From Eubacteriaceae bacterium (GTDB lineage Bacteria; Bacillota; Clostridia; Eubacteriales; Anaerofustaceae), in assembly GCA_017531485.1 (NCBI GenBank), contig JAFXKY010000016.1:1-48011 (forward strand): a DNA stretch of 48,011 bases, written 5' to 3'. Shown one piece after another: positions 13,119 to 21,550 of the stretch. The number at the start of each line of letters is the position of its first letter. Position 1 is the first letter of the stretch. A program made the translations under genes and the position numbers. Below the pieces are notes generated by a model, which saw only the letters and a program-made list of their open reading frames with translations, was not told the origin of the DNA and did no database searches.

Positions 13119-14203
13119 AAAATATACTCGGCAATCACCTGACCCTTACGCTCTTCGGGGAAAGCCACGGCAAATATGTCGGAGCAGTTCTCGACGGCCT
13201 CGCGCCCGGGCTTGAAGTCAATGAAGAATTTATTTCGCATCAGCTCACTCTTCGCCGCCCTGAAGGAAACATCTCAACATCAAGAGTCGAAAAGGACCCT
13301 TTTGAGATCGCAAGCGGAGTATTCAAAGGATTCACGACAGGGACTCCCCTTACGATAATCATTCCGAACGGGGATACGCGATCAGATGATTATGAACCAC
13401 GCGCCGCAAGACCTTCACACGCGGATTATGCGGCACATTTAAAATATCACGGTTTTGAGGATTATCGCGGCGGCGGTCATTTCAGCGGCAGGATAACCTC
13501 CGCAATCGTTGCGGCGGCGGCGATAATAATATATGCACTCAGAAAAAAAGGCGTATATATAGCAACACACATAAAGCATATAGCAGGGATTTATGACAGA
13601 GATTTTGATGATATATCCCGTGACATAGACATTCTTTCCACAAAAGTCTTTGCGGCGCTTGACGAAGAGAAAGCTTCTCTCATGCGTGAAGAGATCTTAA
13701 AAGCAAAAGCAGACGGCGACAGCGTCGGCGGAGTATTGGAGAGCATAATAACGGGGCTTCCGGGAGGACTCGGGGAACCGTATTTCGATTCGGTGGAATC
13801 ACTCCTTGCCCATGCAATATTCTCCGTGCCGGCAGTAAAAGGCGTTGAATTCGGCGACGGATTCGACATCGCGAAGATGCGCGGAAGCGCGGCTAATGAC
13901 GCAATGGCAAATGTTGACGGAAAGATCGCTCTTTCCTCGCTCCACAGCGGCGGAATTTACGGCGGAATCACCGTCGGTGAAAACATTCTCATAAGGACGG
14001 CAATAAAGCCCACACCCACCATCGGAAAAAATCAGAATACCATAAATATCCCTGACCTTGAAAACACTACCCTTCAGGGAAAAGGCAGGCACGATCCCTG
14101 CATCGTGCAGAGGGCGAGAGTCGTGATCGACAGCGTCATCGCACTCACCCTCGCAGACATACTCACAGGCCGTTTCGGTACAGATTGGATGGCAGAAAAA
14201 TGA
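13115..14203 (+). CDS. aroC: Chorismate synthase
   Basis: Last shikimate step: EPSP to chorismate, requiring reduced FMN. 362 residues. Signature segments are intact: LTLFGESHGKYVG with His18, RRPEGNISTSRVEKD, the RSDDYEPRAARPSHADYAAHLKYH block with the second conserved His (SHAD, 101-104), YRGGGHFSGRITSA, SGGIYGGITVGE and GRHDPCIVQRA. No flavin reductase domain is fused, so it is the monofunctional type that depends on cellular FMNH2. ATGA overlaps at both ends. Confidence 0.97.
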   Translation: MKNILGNHLTLTLFGESHGKYVGAVLDGLAPGLEVNEEFISHQLTLRRPEGNISTSRVEKDPFEIASGVFKGFTTGTPLTIIIPNGDTRSDDYEPRAARPSHADYAAHLKYHGFEDYRGGGHFSGRITSAIVAAAAIIIYALRKKGVYIATHIKHIAGIYDRDFDDISRDIDILSTKVFAALDEEKASLMREEILKAKADGDSVGGVLESIITGLPGGLGEPYFDSVESLLAHAIFSVPAVKGVEFGDGFDIAKMRGSAANDAMANVDGKIALSSLHSGGIYGGITVGENILIRTAIKPTPTIGKNQNTINIPDLENTTLQGKGRHDPCIVQRARVVIDSVIALTLADILTGRFGTDWMAEK

Positions 14204-15438
14204 CATACGGACTTTTAGGAGAAAAACTTTCTCACAGCTTCTCCCCACAGATACATCACGCATTGGCGGATTATAAATATTCTCTCATAGAAGTGGCAAA
14301 AGAAGACATTGACGACTTCATGAAAAATAAACCTTTTAAGGCAATAAACGTAACGATCCCTTACAAGCAGACGGTCATACCGTATCTTGATCATGTGGAC
14401 GAAGCGGCGCTTACTATCGGAGCTGTCAACACGATAGTAAACAAAGACGGCGTTCTTTACGGATACAACACGGATTATTACGGACTCATTTCCCTTATCG
14501 AAAGAAACGGCATCACCGTCAAAGGAAAAAAAGTCCTCATTCTCGGTTCAGGCGGAACTTCAAAGACAGCAAAGGTCGCAGCACTCAACATGGGAGCAAG
14601 GGAGATATACCGCCTTTCAAGAACGGCTAAGGAAGACTGCATTACGTACGAAGACGCAATCACAAATCACAGCGATGCGGATATCATAATCAACACGACA
14701 CCTTCGGGAATGTATCCTGAGATCCACAATCAGGCCATCGATCTCAAGAATTTCCCGAACCTCAGCGGAGTCATTGATGCGATATACAACCCGCTTTGTC
14801 CTCAGCTCGTCGTTCAGGCGAAAAACATGAATATCCCATCTTCCGGCGGGCTTTATATGCTCGTAGCGCAGGCGGCAAAAGCATCTGAATACTTTATCGG
14901 AAAGGCTCCGAGGGAAGAAGACGTTGAGAAAGTATACAAAGAGCTTCTTCACGACAAAGAAAACATTGTCCTCATCGGAATGCCTTCATGCGGCAAAACG
15001 AGCGTAAGTGAAGCACTTGAAAAAATGACGGGAAAGACCGTCATAGATACAGACAGCCTCATCGTCGAAAAAACGGGAATGCCGATCACGGACATCTTCG
15101 CAGAATACGGCGAAAAACATTTCAGGGATCTTGAAAGTGAAGTAATAAAAGATATCTCAAAAATGCAGGGAATGATCATCTCAACAGGCGGCGGAGCAGT
15201 TCTCCGAAAGGAAAATGTGGATCAGCTCAGAAAGAACGGCAGGATAGTCTTCCTCGACAGAGCCCTTGAAAAACTCCTCGCAACAGACGACAGGCCGCTT
15301 TCATCAAACAGGGACGACCTGACAAAGAGATACAACGAACGATACGACATATATGTTTCTTCCGCAGACATTATAATAAATGTTCCGGAAGGAATCGAAA
15401 ACACAGCAAAGGAAGTTCTGGAGGCATGGACAAAATGA
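14200..15438 (+). CDS. aroE-aroK: Fused shikimate dehydrogenase - shikimate kinase
   Basis: 412 residues joining two consecutive pathway enzymes. Residues 1 to about 245: AroE, with LSHSFSP (10-16), NVTIPYK ending in catalytic Lys56, YNTDYYG with Asp92, the NADP loop GSGGTSKT (116-123) and NTTPSGMYP (165-173). Residues about 252-412: AroK, with Walker A GMPSCGKTS (260-268), DTDSLI (283-288), FRDLESE, STGGGAVL (328-335), DDRPLSS with Arg365 and RYDIYVSSADI. Both halves look complete, so the dimer could carry dehydroshikimate through to shikimate-3-phosphate. Start at 14200 is the ATGA overlap with aroC; an upstream in-frame start at 14185 would extend back into aroC. Confidence 0.95.
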   Translation: MTYGLLGEKLSHSFSPQIHHALADYKYSLIEVAKEDIDDFMKNKPFKAINVTIPYKQTVIPYLDHVDEAALTIGAVNTIVNKDGVLYGYNTDYYGLISLIERNGITVKGKKVLILGSGGTSKTAKVAALNMGAREIYRLSRTAKEDCITYEDAITNHSDADIIINTTPSGMYPEIHNQAIDLKNFPNLSGVIDAIYNPLCPQLVVQAKNMNIPSSGGLYMLVAQAAKASEYFIGKAPREEDVEKVYKELLHDKENIVLIGMPSCGKTSVSEALEKMTGKTVIDTDSLIVEKTGMPITDIFAEYGEKHFRDLESEVIKDISKMQGMIISTGGGAVLRKENVDQLRKNGRIVFLDRALEKLLATDDRPLSSNRDDLTKRYNERYDIYVSSADIIINVPEGIENTAKEVLEAWTK

Positions 15439-15881
15439 ACATACTCATCTTAAACGGACCGAACATCAATATGCTCGGAATCAGGGAACCGGGAATTTAC
15501 GGCAAAGAAGATTATAATTCTCTTTGCGAAAAGATAAGAAAACACGCAGAGAAAACAAACGTAAATGTAGAATTTTATCAGTCAAACCACGAAGGCTTCC
15601 TCGTAGACAAGATTCAGGAAAGCTACGGCAAAGTTGACGGCATCGTTTTCAATCCCGCGGCTTACACTCACACGAGCGTTGCGCTTCTGGACGCGCTGAA
15701 AAGTGTATGCATTCCGACTGTTGAAGTTCATATCTCCGATGTAAGCGTCAGGGAAGATTTCAGACAGATCAGTTATGTAAGGGCAGCATGCATAAAGACC
15801 ATCTCCGGTCATGGCACAGACGGATATCTCGAAGCTATGGATGAACTTATAAAGCATCACGAGGAAAAAAATGAGGCGTAA
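15435..15881 (+). CDS. aroQ: Type II 3-dehydroquinate dehydratase
   Basis: Third shikimate step (dehydroquinate to dehydroshikimate). 148 residues, the standard size of the dodecameric type II enzyme. ILNGPNINMLGIREPGIYG contains the catalytic Tyr22, then YQSNHEGFLVDKIQE, NPAAYTHTSVALLDAL, and VEVHISDVSVREDFR with the conserved His. ATG at 15435 is chosen because it forms the ATGA overlap with aroE-aroK, the pattern used throughout this operon; an ATG at 15426 is 9 bases earlier. Stop lies 11 bases inside aroA. Confidence 0.96.
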   Translation: MNILILNGPNINMLGIREPGIYGKEDYNSLCEKIRKHAEKTNVNVEFYQSNHEGFLVDKIQESYGKVDGIVFNPAAYTHTSVALLDALKSVCIPTVEVHISDVSVREDFRQISYVRAACIKTISGHGTDGYLEAMDELIKHHEEKNEA

Positions 15882-17070
15882 GATCAGTCCGTCTGCCGGA
15901 TGCGGTACCATTATCGCTCCTCCGTCAAAAAGCGCTTCTCACCGGGCTCTTATTGCAGGAGCGTTGAGTGAGAGAAGTGTGATAAAAAATCTCGGTTCAA
16001 GCGCAGATATTGATGCGACGCTTTCGTGTCTGAAAATAATGGGGGCGCAGGCGGAATTTACCGAAGAAGGACTCGTCATCGGCGGACTTGATCCTAAGAA
16101 CACTCCTTCATGCACCATTAACTGCAACGAAAGCGGATCCACTCTCCGTTTTTTCGTCCCACTTTGTCTTTTAAGCGGAAATCCCATAACCCTCACGGGA
16201 ACAAAAAAGCTCCTCAGTCGTCCGCTCACGGAATACGCGGATCTTTGCAGGGACAATGGCTTTGATTTTATATTAAAAGAAGATTCCCTCACCGTCTGCG
16301 GAAAGCTTGAAGGCGGTGAATATAAGATGTCAGGGGAAAGAAGCAGTCAGTTCATTACGGGAATGATGTATACCCTTCCGATTCTTGACAAAAAAAGTAC
16401 CCTTGAAGTTACCGGAGATGCGCAGAGCATTTCTTACATCGACCTGACAGAGCAGATAATAAGAGATTTCGGGATCTCTGTCAGAAGAAATGCCCTCACA
16501 TTCTCTTTTGAAGGCTCTCAGAAATATGCAGGCAGAGATTTTGTTATCGAAGGCGATTATTCCAACGCAGCTTTTCCCGATGCGTTTAATATGACAGGCG
16601 GAAATATCGTCGTTACGGGACTGAGAGAAGATTCAACTCAGGGAGATAAAGTATATAAGGAATTATTTAAAAAATTAGGCACAGACGAAACCATCGATCT
16701 TTCCGATTGTCCCGATCTGGCGCCGGTCCTCTTCGCGCTCGCCGGTATATACGGCGGAAAATTCACCGGCACAAAGCGCCTTCGACTCAAAGAGAGTGAC
16801 CGTGTGGAAGCGATGAAGCAGGAACTGAAAAAATGCGGCATAGATTTGATTGATGGCGAAAATGATGTTATAATATCTCCTGTCGGGCTTCATGCACCGG
16901 AAGAGATAATAAGCGGACATAATGACCACAGGATCGTAATGGCGATGAGCGTTCTTCTCTCAAAACTCGGAGGAACCATCGAAGGCACAAACGCCGTCAG
17001 AAAGAGCTGGCCGGGATTTTTCGATGAAATAAGAAAACTTGGAATAGAGGTCAGTGATGAAATTCAGTAA
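15871..17070 (+). CDS. aroA: EPSP synthase (3-phosphoshikimate 1-carboxyvinyltransferase)
   Basis: Adds enolpyruvate from PEP to shikimate-3-phosphate. 399 residues, slightly shorter than the common ~430. APPSKSASHRALIAGAL carries the S3P ligands Lys20, Ser21 and Arg25; NESGSTLRFF is the PEP loop with the glycine at the glyphosate site; SGERSSQFITGMM, DYSNAAF, LRLKESDRVEAM and GHNDHRIVMAMSVL complete the active site. The gene starts 11 bases before the aroQ stop and its own stop falls 14 bases inside tyrA, so it is fully embedded in the operon. Confidence 0.96.
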   Translation: MRRKISPSAGCGTIIAPPSKSASHRALIAGALSERSVIKNLGSSADIDATLSCLKIMGAQAEFTEEGLVIGGLDPKNTPSCTINCNESGSTLRFFVPLCLLSGNPITLTGTKKLLSRPLTEYADLCRDNGFDFILKEDSLTVCGKLEGGEYKMSGERSSQFITGMMYTLPILDKKSTLEVTGDAQSISYIDLTEQIIRDFGISVRRNALTFSFEGSQKYAGRDFVIEGDYSNAAFPDAFNMTGGNIVVTGLREDSTQGDKVYKELFKKLGTDETIDLSDCPDLAPVLFALAGIYGGKFTGTKRLRLKESDRVEAMKQELKKCGIDLIDGENDVIISPVGLHAPEEIISGHNDHRIVMAMSVLLSKLGGTIEGTNAVRKSWPGFFDEIRKLGIEVSDEIQ

Positions 17071-17920
17071 AGATTTAAATATACTCATTATCGGTCTCGG
17101 GCTTATGGGCGGCTCCTACGCATCAGCCCTGAGCAAAAAAGGATACAAAGTAAATGCAATAACCCTCGATCAGGAATCTATTGATTATGCTCTTGAAAAA
17201 GGGTGGATCGAAAAAGGGACCACAGAACCTGATGCAGAGATGCTCGGAAATGCGGACATTACCATATGCGCGCTTTATCCGACAGTATTCATCGACTGGA
17301 TCGGAAAAAATCAGCATCTTCTCAAAAGCGGCTCGATCCTTACGGACATCACAGGCGTCAAGGAAGCCGTCGTTGACAAGGTTCAGGGGATGTTAAGGGA
17401 TGACGTGGAATTCATCTCCGCTCACCCCATGGCAGGCAGGGAAGCAAGCGGAATCATGCATAGCGACGACAGCGTATTCAACGGAGCAAACTATATCGTC
17501 GTTCCCACAGACAAAAACACTCCGGAGGCGATCCAGCTTTGCAAAGAGCTCGGTGAAGCTTTGGGATTTTGCAAGATAAGTGAGCTTGATGCAAAAACTC
17601 ACGACACGATGATCGCATTTTTATCTCAGCTCACCCACGTCATCGCAGTAGCACTCATGTGTGCGACGGACGATCCGTCATTGGAAAAATACACAGGTGA
17701 CTCGTTCCGTGACCTTACCAGGATCGCGAAGATAAACGACGAAATGTGGAGCGAACTTTTCCTCATAAACAAAGAGACACTTCTCTCACAGATGCAGAAA
17801 TTCCGCGAGGCATTTGATGCACTCGAAGAAACGCTCATAAATGAAGACAGAGAAGAAATGAGAAAGATGATGAGGCTCTCAACAGAGAGAAGATCATTAT
17901 TCGACAAGAAACAGAGGTAA
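17057..17920 (+). CDS. tyrA: Prephenate dehydrogenase
   Basis: Oxidises and decarboxylates prephenate to 4-hydroxyphenylpyruvate for tyrosine. 287 residues. N-terminal Rossmann fold IIGLGLMGGSYASALSKKGYKVNAI (GxGxxG), LTDITGVKEAVV, then SAHPMAGREASG and the helical dimer domain with LSQLTHVIAVALM and SFRDLTRIAKINDEMW. The short length and absence of an ACT domain distinguish it from the ~365-residue Bacillus form. Start 17057 (ATG) is preferred to the adjacent GTG at 17054; either overlaps aroA. Confidence 0.95.
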   Translation: MKFSKDLNILIIGLGLMGGSYASALSKKGYKVNAITLDQESIDYALEKGWIEKGTTEPDAEMLGNADITICALYPTVFIDWIGKNQHLLKSGSILTDITGVKEAVVDKVQGMLRDDVEFISAHPMAGREASGIMHSDDSVFNGANYIVVPTDKNTPEAIQLCKELGEALGFCKISELDAKTHDTMIAFLSQLTHVIAVALMCATDDPSLEKYTGDSFRDLTRIAKINDEMWSELFLINKETLLSQMQKFREAFDALEETLINEDREEMRKMMRLSTERRSLFDKKQR

Positions 17921-17929
17921 TAAAAAACC

Positions 17930-18958
17930 ATGAATATGGATTTCAGAAGACAACTGCCCATTCCGATGGATATCAAGGCACAGTACCCGATATCCGCGAA
18001 GATGGAAGAAATATACGAAAGAAGAGGCGCTGAAATAAGGGCTATCTTTGAAGGAAGGGATGACCGTTTCATCCTTGTCATCGGTCCTTGCAGCGCGGAC
18101 AGCAAAGAACCTGTCCTTGAATACATTTCACGCCTTGCAGTACTTCAGGATGAAGTAAAAGACAAGCTCTTCATCATCCCGAGAATTTACACAAACAAGC
18201 CGCGAACCACCGGCGACGGATACAAAGGAATGCTCCATCAGCCGAATCCGGAAGACAGACCTGATATGCTTCAGGGAATAATCGCCATTCGTGATCTTCA
18301 CTTATCAGCGCTTCGTGATTACGGCTTTACATGCGCTGACGAAATGCTTTATCCGGAAAATTATCATTACCTTTCAGACCTTCTCGCTTACGTCGCAGTC
18401 GGCGCAAGAAGCGTAGAAAATCAGCAGCACCGCCTCGTTTCAAGCGGACTTGACATTCCTGTCGGAATGAAGAATCCCACAGGCGGGGATCTTTCGGTAA
18501 TGTTCAACGCGGTAACTGCCGCACAACACCCCCATACGTTCCTTTACAGGGGCTGGGAAGTACATTCCACAGGAAATGATCTTGCACATTCCATATTAAG
18601 AGGTTATACTGATTTTGCAGGAAAATACGTTTCCAATTATCATTACGAAGACCTTCTGGAAGTGCATGATATATATGCAAAGAAAGAACTTCGCAATCCG
18701 TCAGTCATCGTTGACTGCAACCACGCGAACTCAGGCAAGAAATTTTTCGAACAGCCTCGTATCGCAAAAGACGTCATCCACTCAAGAAGAAAAAATGCGG
18801 ACATCAGGGGTCTTGTCAAAGGACTTATGATCGAAAGCTACATTGAAGAAGGTTGTCAGAAGATCGGAAATCACGTCTTCGGACAGTCCATCACAGACCC
18901 GTGCCTCGGTTGGGATGACACAAAGAAACTTATTTTAGACATCGCAGACGAATTATAA
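17930..18958 (+). CDS. DAHP synthase, AroF/G/H type, copy 1
   Basis: First shikimate step: condenses PEP and erythrose-4-phosphate to DAHP. 342 residues, class I-alpha (AroFGH) family: IGPCSADSKEPVLEY, PRIYTNKPRTTGDGYKGM, GARSVENQQHR, GMKNPTGG, VDCNHANSGKKFFEQP and QSITDPCLGWDDTKKL. Metal ligands Cys (GPCS), His and Asp in these motifs are present. The N-terminal ~40 residues (RRQLPIPMDIKAQYPIS) correspond to the allosteric segment of E. coli enzymes. Placed 9 bp after tyrA. A close paralogue follows 11 bp later; the two may differ in feedback by Phe or Tyr. Confidence 0.95.
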   Translation: MNMDFRRQLPIPMDIKAQYPISAKMEEIYERRGAEIRAIFEGRDDRFILVIGPCSADSKEPVLEYISRLAVLQDEVKDKLFIIPRIYTNKPRTTGDGYKGMLHQPNPEDRPDMLQGIIAIRDLHLSALRDYGFTCADEMLYPENYHYLSDLLAYVAVGARSVENQQHRLVSSGLDIPVGMKNPTGGDLSVMFNAVTAAQHPHTFLYRGWEVHSTGNDLAHSILRGYTDFAGKYVSNYHYEDLLEVHDIYAKKELRNPSVIVDCNHANSGKKFFEQPRIAKDVIHSRRKNADIRGLVKGLMIESYIEEGCQKIGNHVFGQSITDPCLGWDDTKKLILDIADEL

Positions 18959-18969
18959 GAGGTTAATTT

Positions 18970-19998
18970 ATGAACATGGAGTTTACGAGGAAGCTTCCCA
19001 TTCCTATGGATATCAAGGAGAAGATCCCCCTTACCGCAAACATGACCGGCACCTTCTGGCAGAGAAGAAAAGAGATCGCAGATATTTTTGAAGGCAAAGA
19101 TGACCGTTTTATTCTTATTATCGGCCCGTGCAGCGCAGACAGCCACGAGCCTGTACTTGAATACCTCTCACGTCTTGCTGTTATCAGCGAAAAGGTAAAG
19201 GACAAGATCTTCATCATTCCGAGAATATACACAAACAAGCCGCGCACCACCGGCGAAGGATATAAGGGGATGCTTCATCAGCCGAATCCTGAAGACCGAC
19301 CCGATATGCTTCAGGGGATCATCTCCATCAGGCAGCTCCATTTCAGTGCGCTGAGTGATTACGGCTTCACGTGTGCAGACGAGCTTCTTTATCCGGAAAA
19401 TCACCGCTACATTTCCGATATTCTCGCATATGTGGCTGTTGGCGCACGTTCCGTCGAAAATCAGCAGCATCGTCTTGTGGCAAGCGGTCTTGACATTCCC
19501 GTCGGAATGAAAAATCCCACAGGCGGCGACAAGTCAGTAATGTTCAACGCCATTACTGCCGCACAGCATCCCCACACATTCCTTTACAGAGGCTGGGAAG
19601 TTCATTCTACGGGAAACAAATACTCTCACGCTATTTTAAGGGGATACACGGATTTCGCAGGTAAATACGTTTCCAATTATCATTATGAAGACTTGCTGGA
19701 AGTGAATGATATGTACGCAAAACGTGAGCTTCTGAACCCGTCCGTCATCGTTGACTGCAATCACGCAAACTCCGGCAAGAAGTATTACGAACAGCCGAGA
19801 ATAGCAAAAGACGTACTTCACTCCATAAGAAAAAATCCCGACATCAGAAAGCTTGTAAAGGGGCTGATGATCGAAAGTTACCTCGTGGAAGGTTGTCAGA
19901 AAGTCGGCGGCGGAGTTTTCGGACAGTCAATCACGGATGCGTGTCTTGGCTGGGAGGACACGGAAAAACTCATACTTGATATTGCGGAAGAACTGTAA
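18970..19998 (+). CDS. DAHP synthase, AroF/G/H type, copy 2
   Basis: Tandem duplicate of the preceding gene with identical length (342) and the same motifs: IGPCSADSHEPVLEY, NKPRTTGEGYKGM, GARSVENQQHR, VDCNHANSGKKYYEQP, QSITDACLGWEDT. Differences cluster in the N-terminal region (TRKLPIPMDIKEKIPLTANMTGTFWQRRKE against RRQLPIPMDIKAQYPIS..) and at scattered surface positions; catalytic residues are unchanged, so both should be active. Last gene of the operon, followed by a terminator. Which effector each copy senses cannot be read from the sequence. Confidence 0.95.
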   Translation: MNMEFTRKLPIPMDIKEKIPLTANMTGTFWQRRKEIADIFEGKDDRFILIIGPCSADSHEPVLEYLSRLAVISEKVKDKIFIIPRIYTNKPRTTGEGYKGMLHQPNPEDRPDMLQGIISIRQLHFSALSDYGFTCADELLYPENHRYISDILAYVAVGARSVENQQHRLVASGLDIPVGMKNPTGGDKSVMFNAITAAQHPHTFLYRGWEVHSTGNKYSHAILRGYTDFAGKYVSNYHYEDLLEVNDMYAKRELLNPSVIVDCNHANSGKKYYEQPRIAKDVLHSIRKNPDIRKLVKGLMIESYLVEGCQKVGGGVFGQSITDACLGWEDTEKLILDIAEEL

Positions 19999-20020
19999 TC
20001 ACAGATTATCAATAAGCTCA

Positions 20021-20041
20021 GGACGCGGAAGCGTCCTTTTT
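20021..20041 (+). terminator. Terminator of the aro operon
   Basis: GGACGC (20021-20026), GGAA tetraloop, GCGTCC (20031-20036), TTTTT. Located 22 bp after the second DAHP synthase. Confidence 0.92.
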
Positions 20042-20042
20042 G

Positions 20043-20071
20043 TTGCAATTTCCGGGTAATAGTTATATAAT
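20043..20071 (+). promoter_or_regulatory. Promoter of the 20104 gene
   Basis: TTGCAA (20043-20048), 17-bp spacer, TATAAT (20066-20071), immediately after the operon terminator. Confidence 0.65.
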
Positions 20072-20103
20072 TTTAAGGCAATACATATTCAAGGAAACGA
20101 CCA

Positions 20104-21504
20104 ATGGAAACACTCTGGAACATACTCGACGGAATAATAGATTTTATCACTTCGGCAATCATTCCTATTGCCGGCGCAGTAATTACTTACAGGCAGGTGA
20201 GCGAAGAAGCTATGGAGAAAAAGATCCGTAACTTCAAGATGCTCGGCGAACAGTCCCCTACGGACAGAAACTCATACGCAAAAAAATGCGTGGAGCTTTA
20301 CAAAAGGCAATACAAAAAAGGGCTCAACGGACGGAAATATGAAGATATGGTCTTTAACAACCTTATCTATATGCGAAACTGGCTTGGGTGGGACGAAAGG
20401 CTGAATGACTTTGTAAGCCTTGACAAGGTAAAGGTAAATCTCAATTTCAAGAACGATTCGGATGATGAAGACCAGAATAATGTATACAACAAAATTGTAA
20501 ATGATGCGTGGGACAAAACTCCTCCGAGGGCAAAATTCCTTCCCTATCCGAAAGACGGTTATGCTCTCAACTTAAAATACGCAGCAGACAGAAACGTCAC
20601 GCTCTTCAACGGCGCCCTTCTTGCGCTGGAAAATGCAGACGGGGATGTAAAATACTGCGAAACAGCGAATTCAATAAGAGAGCAATACGAAAAGCCCTTT
20701 ACTCTTAACGTCAAGATCGGTGGATATTTCGACTTTCTCAACACATGCGAGTGCCTTCTGAATGAAGTTTACAGCACCTGTGAAATAAAACATAAAGCTT
20801 TCCCGAAAGCTCTTCCGAAGATTCATTTTCTTTCGGATCTGCCTTGCAGGGCGAAGGTAAGGGATATATTTGATTTCTCAAACCGCTTCGCAGGCATCGG
20901 AATCAACAGCGCGACAATATTTCATAATCTCCTCGACGAAAACGGAGTGAAAAAATCTTATATACTTTTTCACAACCGTACGAAGAACGTCGTTGAAGGC
21001 CGCGGCGCCGTTCATGTCGTACCGGCAGGTTCATATCAGCCTATTGTCGGTCTTTCCGCAGAAAATCAGGCATCTATCAATACGGATATGAAAAACACGG
21101 TATATTCTGAATTTGCCCAGGAGCTTCTCGGCAAGAAAGAGATCACTTACTTAAACGTCGAAAACTACAAACAGGACAACAAACTCAACTGGGACATTCA
21201 GTTTCTTGGAATAGGTATTGAGCCGCTCAACACTAAATGCGAGGTTCTGACGAGTATTATTATCGACATGGATCTTTATGACAACGAGCAGTTCTTTGGA
21301 ACGAACACCCTTCAGGGTCTCACGAAATTTTTCAAGGCATGCGAAGAAGGAACGCTCCTTATTGAAGAACTTAACCGCTTCACCATTACAAAATATCTCA
21401 ACGACCCGAGAATGACTCCTCCGGGAAAAGAGATCATGTCAATAATCTTAAAGCATGAAGATTACTTTATGCATAAGAGCAGATCCAAAAACGCAGAAGC
21501 ATAA
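20104..21504 (+). CDS. Membrane-anchored protein with possible divergent Nudix-like domain
   Basis: 466 residues. Residues about 8-30 (ILDGIIDFITSAIIPIAGAVITY) form one membrane or membrane-surface helix, followed by a basic stretch, so the bulk is cytoplasmic. The middle is helical with Trp/Tyr motifs (YMRNWLGWDERLNDF). At about 305-360, GAVHVVPAGSYQP followed 22 residues later by VYSEFAQELLGKKE resembles a degenerate Nudix box (a 'PaG..qP ... REf.EELLG' form used by some regulatory or antiphage-associated proteins); the usual Arg of REx2EE is Ser here, so hydrolase activity is doubtful. Promoter and terminator are its own. Function not known; family recognition is by eye. Confidence 0.5.
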   Translation: METLWNILDGIIDFITSAIIPIAGAVITYRQVSEEAMEKKIRNFKMLGEQSPTDRNSYAKKCVELYKRQYKKGLNGRKYEDMVFNNLIYMRNWLGWDERLNDFVSLDKVKVNLNFKNDSDDEDQNNVYNKIVNDAWDKTPPRAKFLPYPKDGYALNLKYAADRNVTLFNGALLALENADGDVKYCETANSIREQYEKPFTLNVKIGGYFDFLNTCECLLNEVYSTCEIKHKAFPKALPKIHFLSDLPCRAKVRDIFDFSNRFAGIGINSATIFHNLLDENGVKKSYILFHNRTKNVVEGRGAVHVVPAGSYQPIVGLSAENQASINTDMKNTVYSEFAQELLGKKEITYLNVENYKQDNKLNWDIQFLGIGIEPLNTKCEVLTSIIIDMDLYDNEQFFGTNTLQGLTKFFKACEEGTLLIEELNRFTITKYLNDPRMTPPGKEIMSIILKHEDYFMHKSRSKNAEA

Positions 21505-21512
21505 AACATAAA

Positions 21513-21538
21513 AAAGCAGTGTCTGAAGACACTGCTTT
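21513..21538. terminator. Bidirectional terminator between convergent genes
   Basis: Perfect 11-bp stem AAAGCAGTGTC (21513-21523) / GACACTGCTTT (21528-21538), TGAA loop. T-rich on the minus side (TTTTTATGTTTTA) and GATTTTA on the plus side. Lies between the 20104 gene and the YwaF-like gene. Confidence 0.88.
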
Positions 21539-21550
21539 GATTTTAACATG

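Noticed and set aside
20104..21504. Confident assignment as an active Nudix hydrolase
   Set aside because: The box is incomplete (Ser instead of Arg in REx2EE, wrong spacing to the upstream Gly), so only a tentative resemblance is reported.
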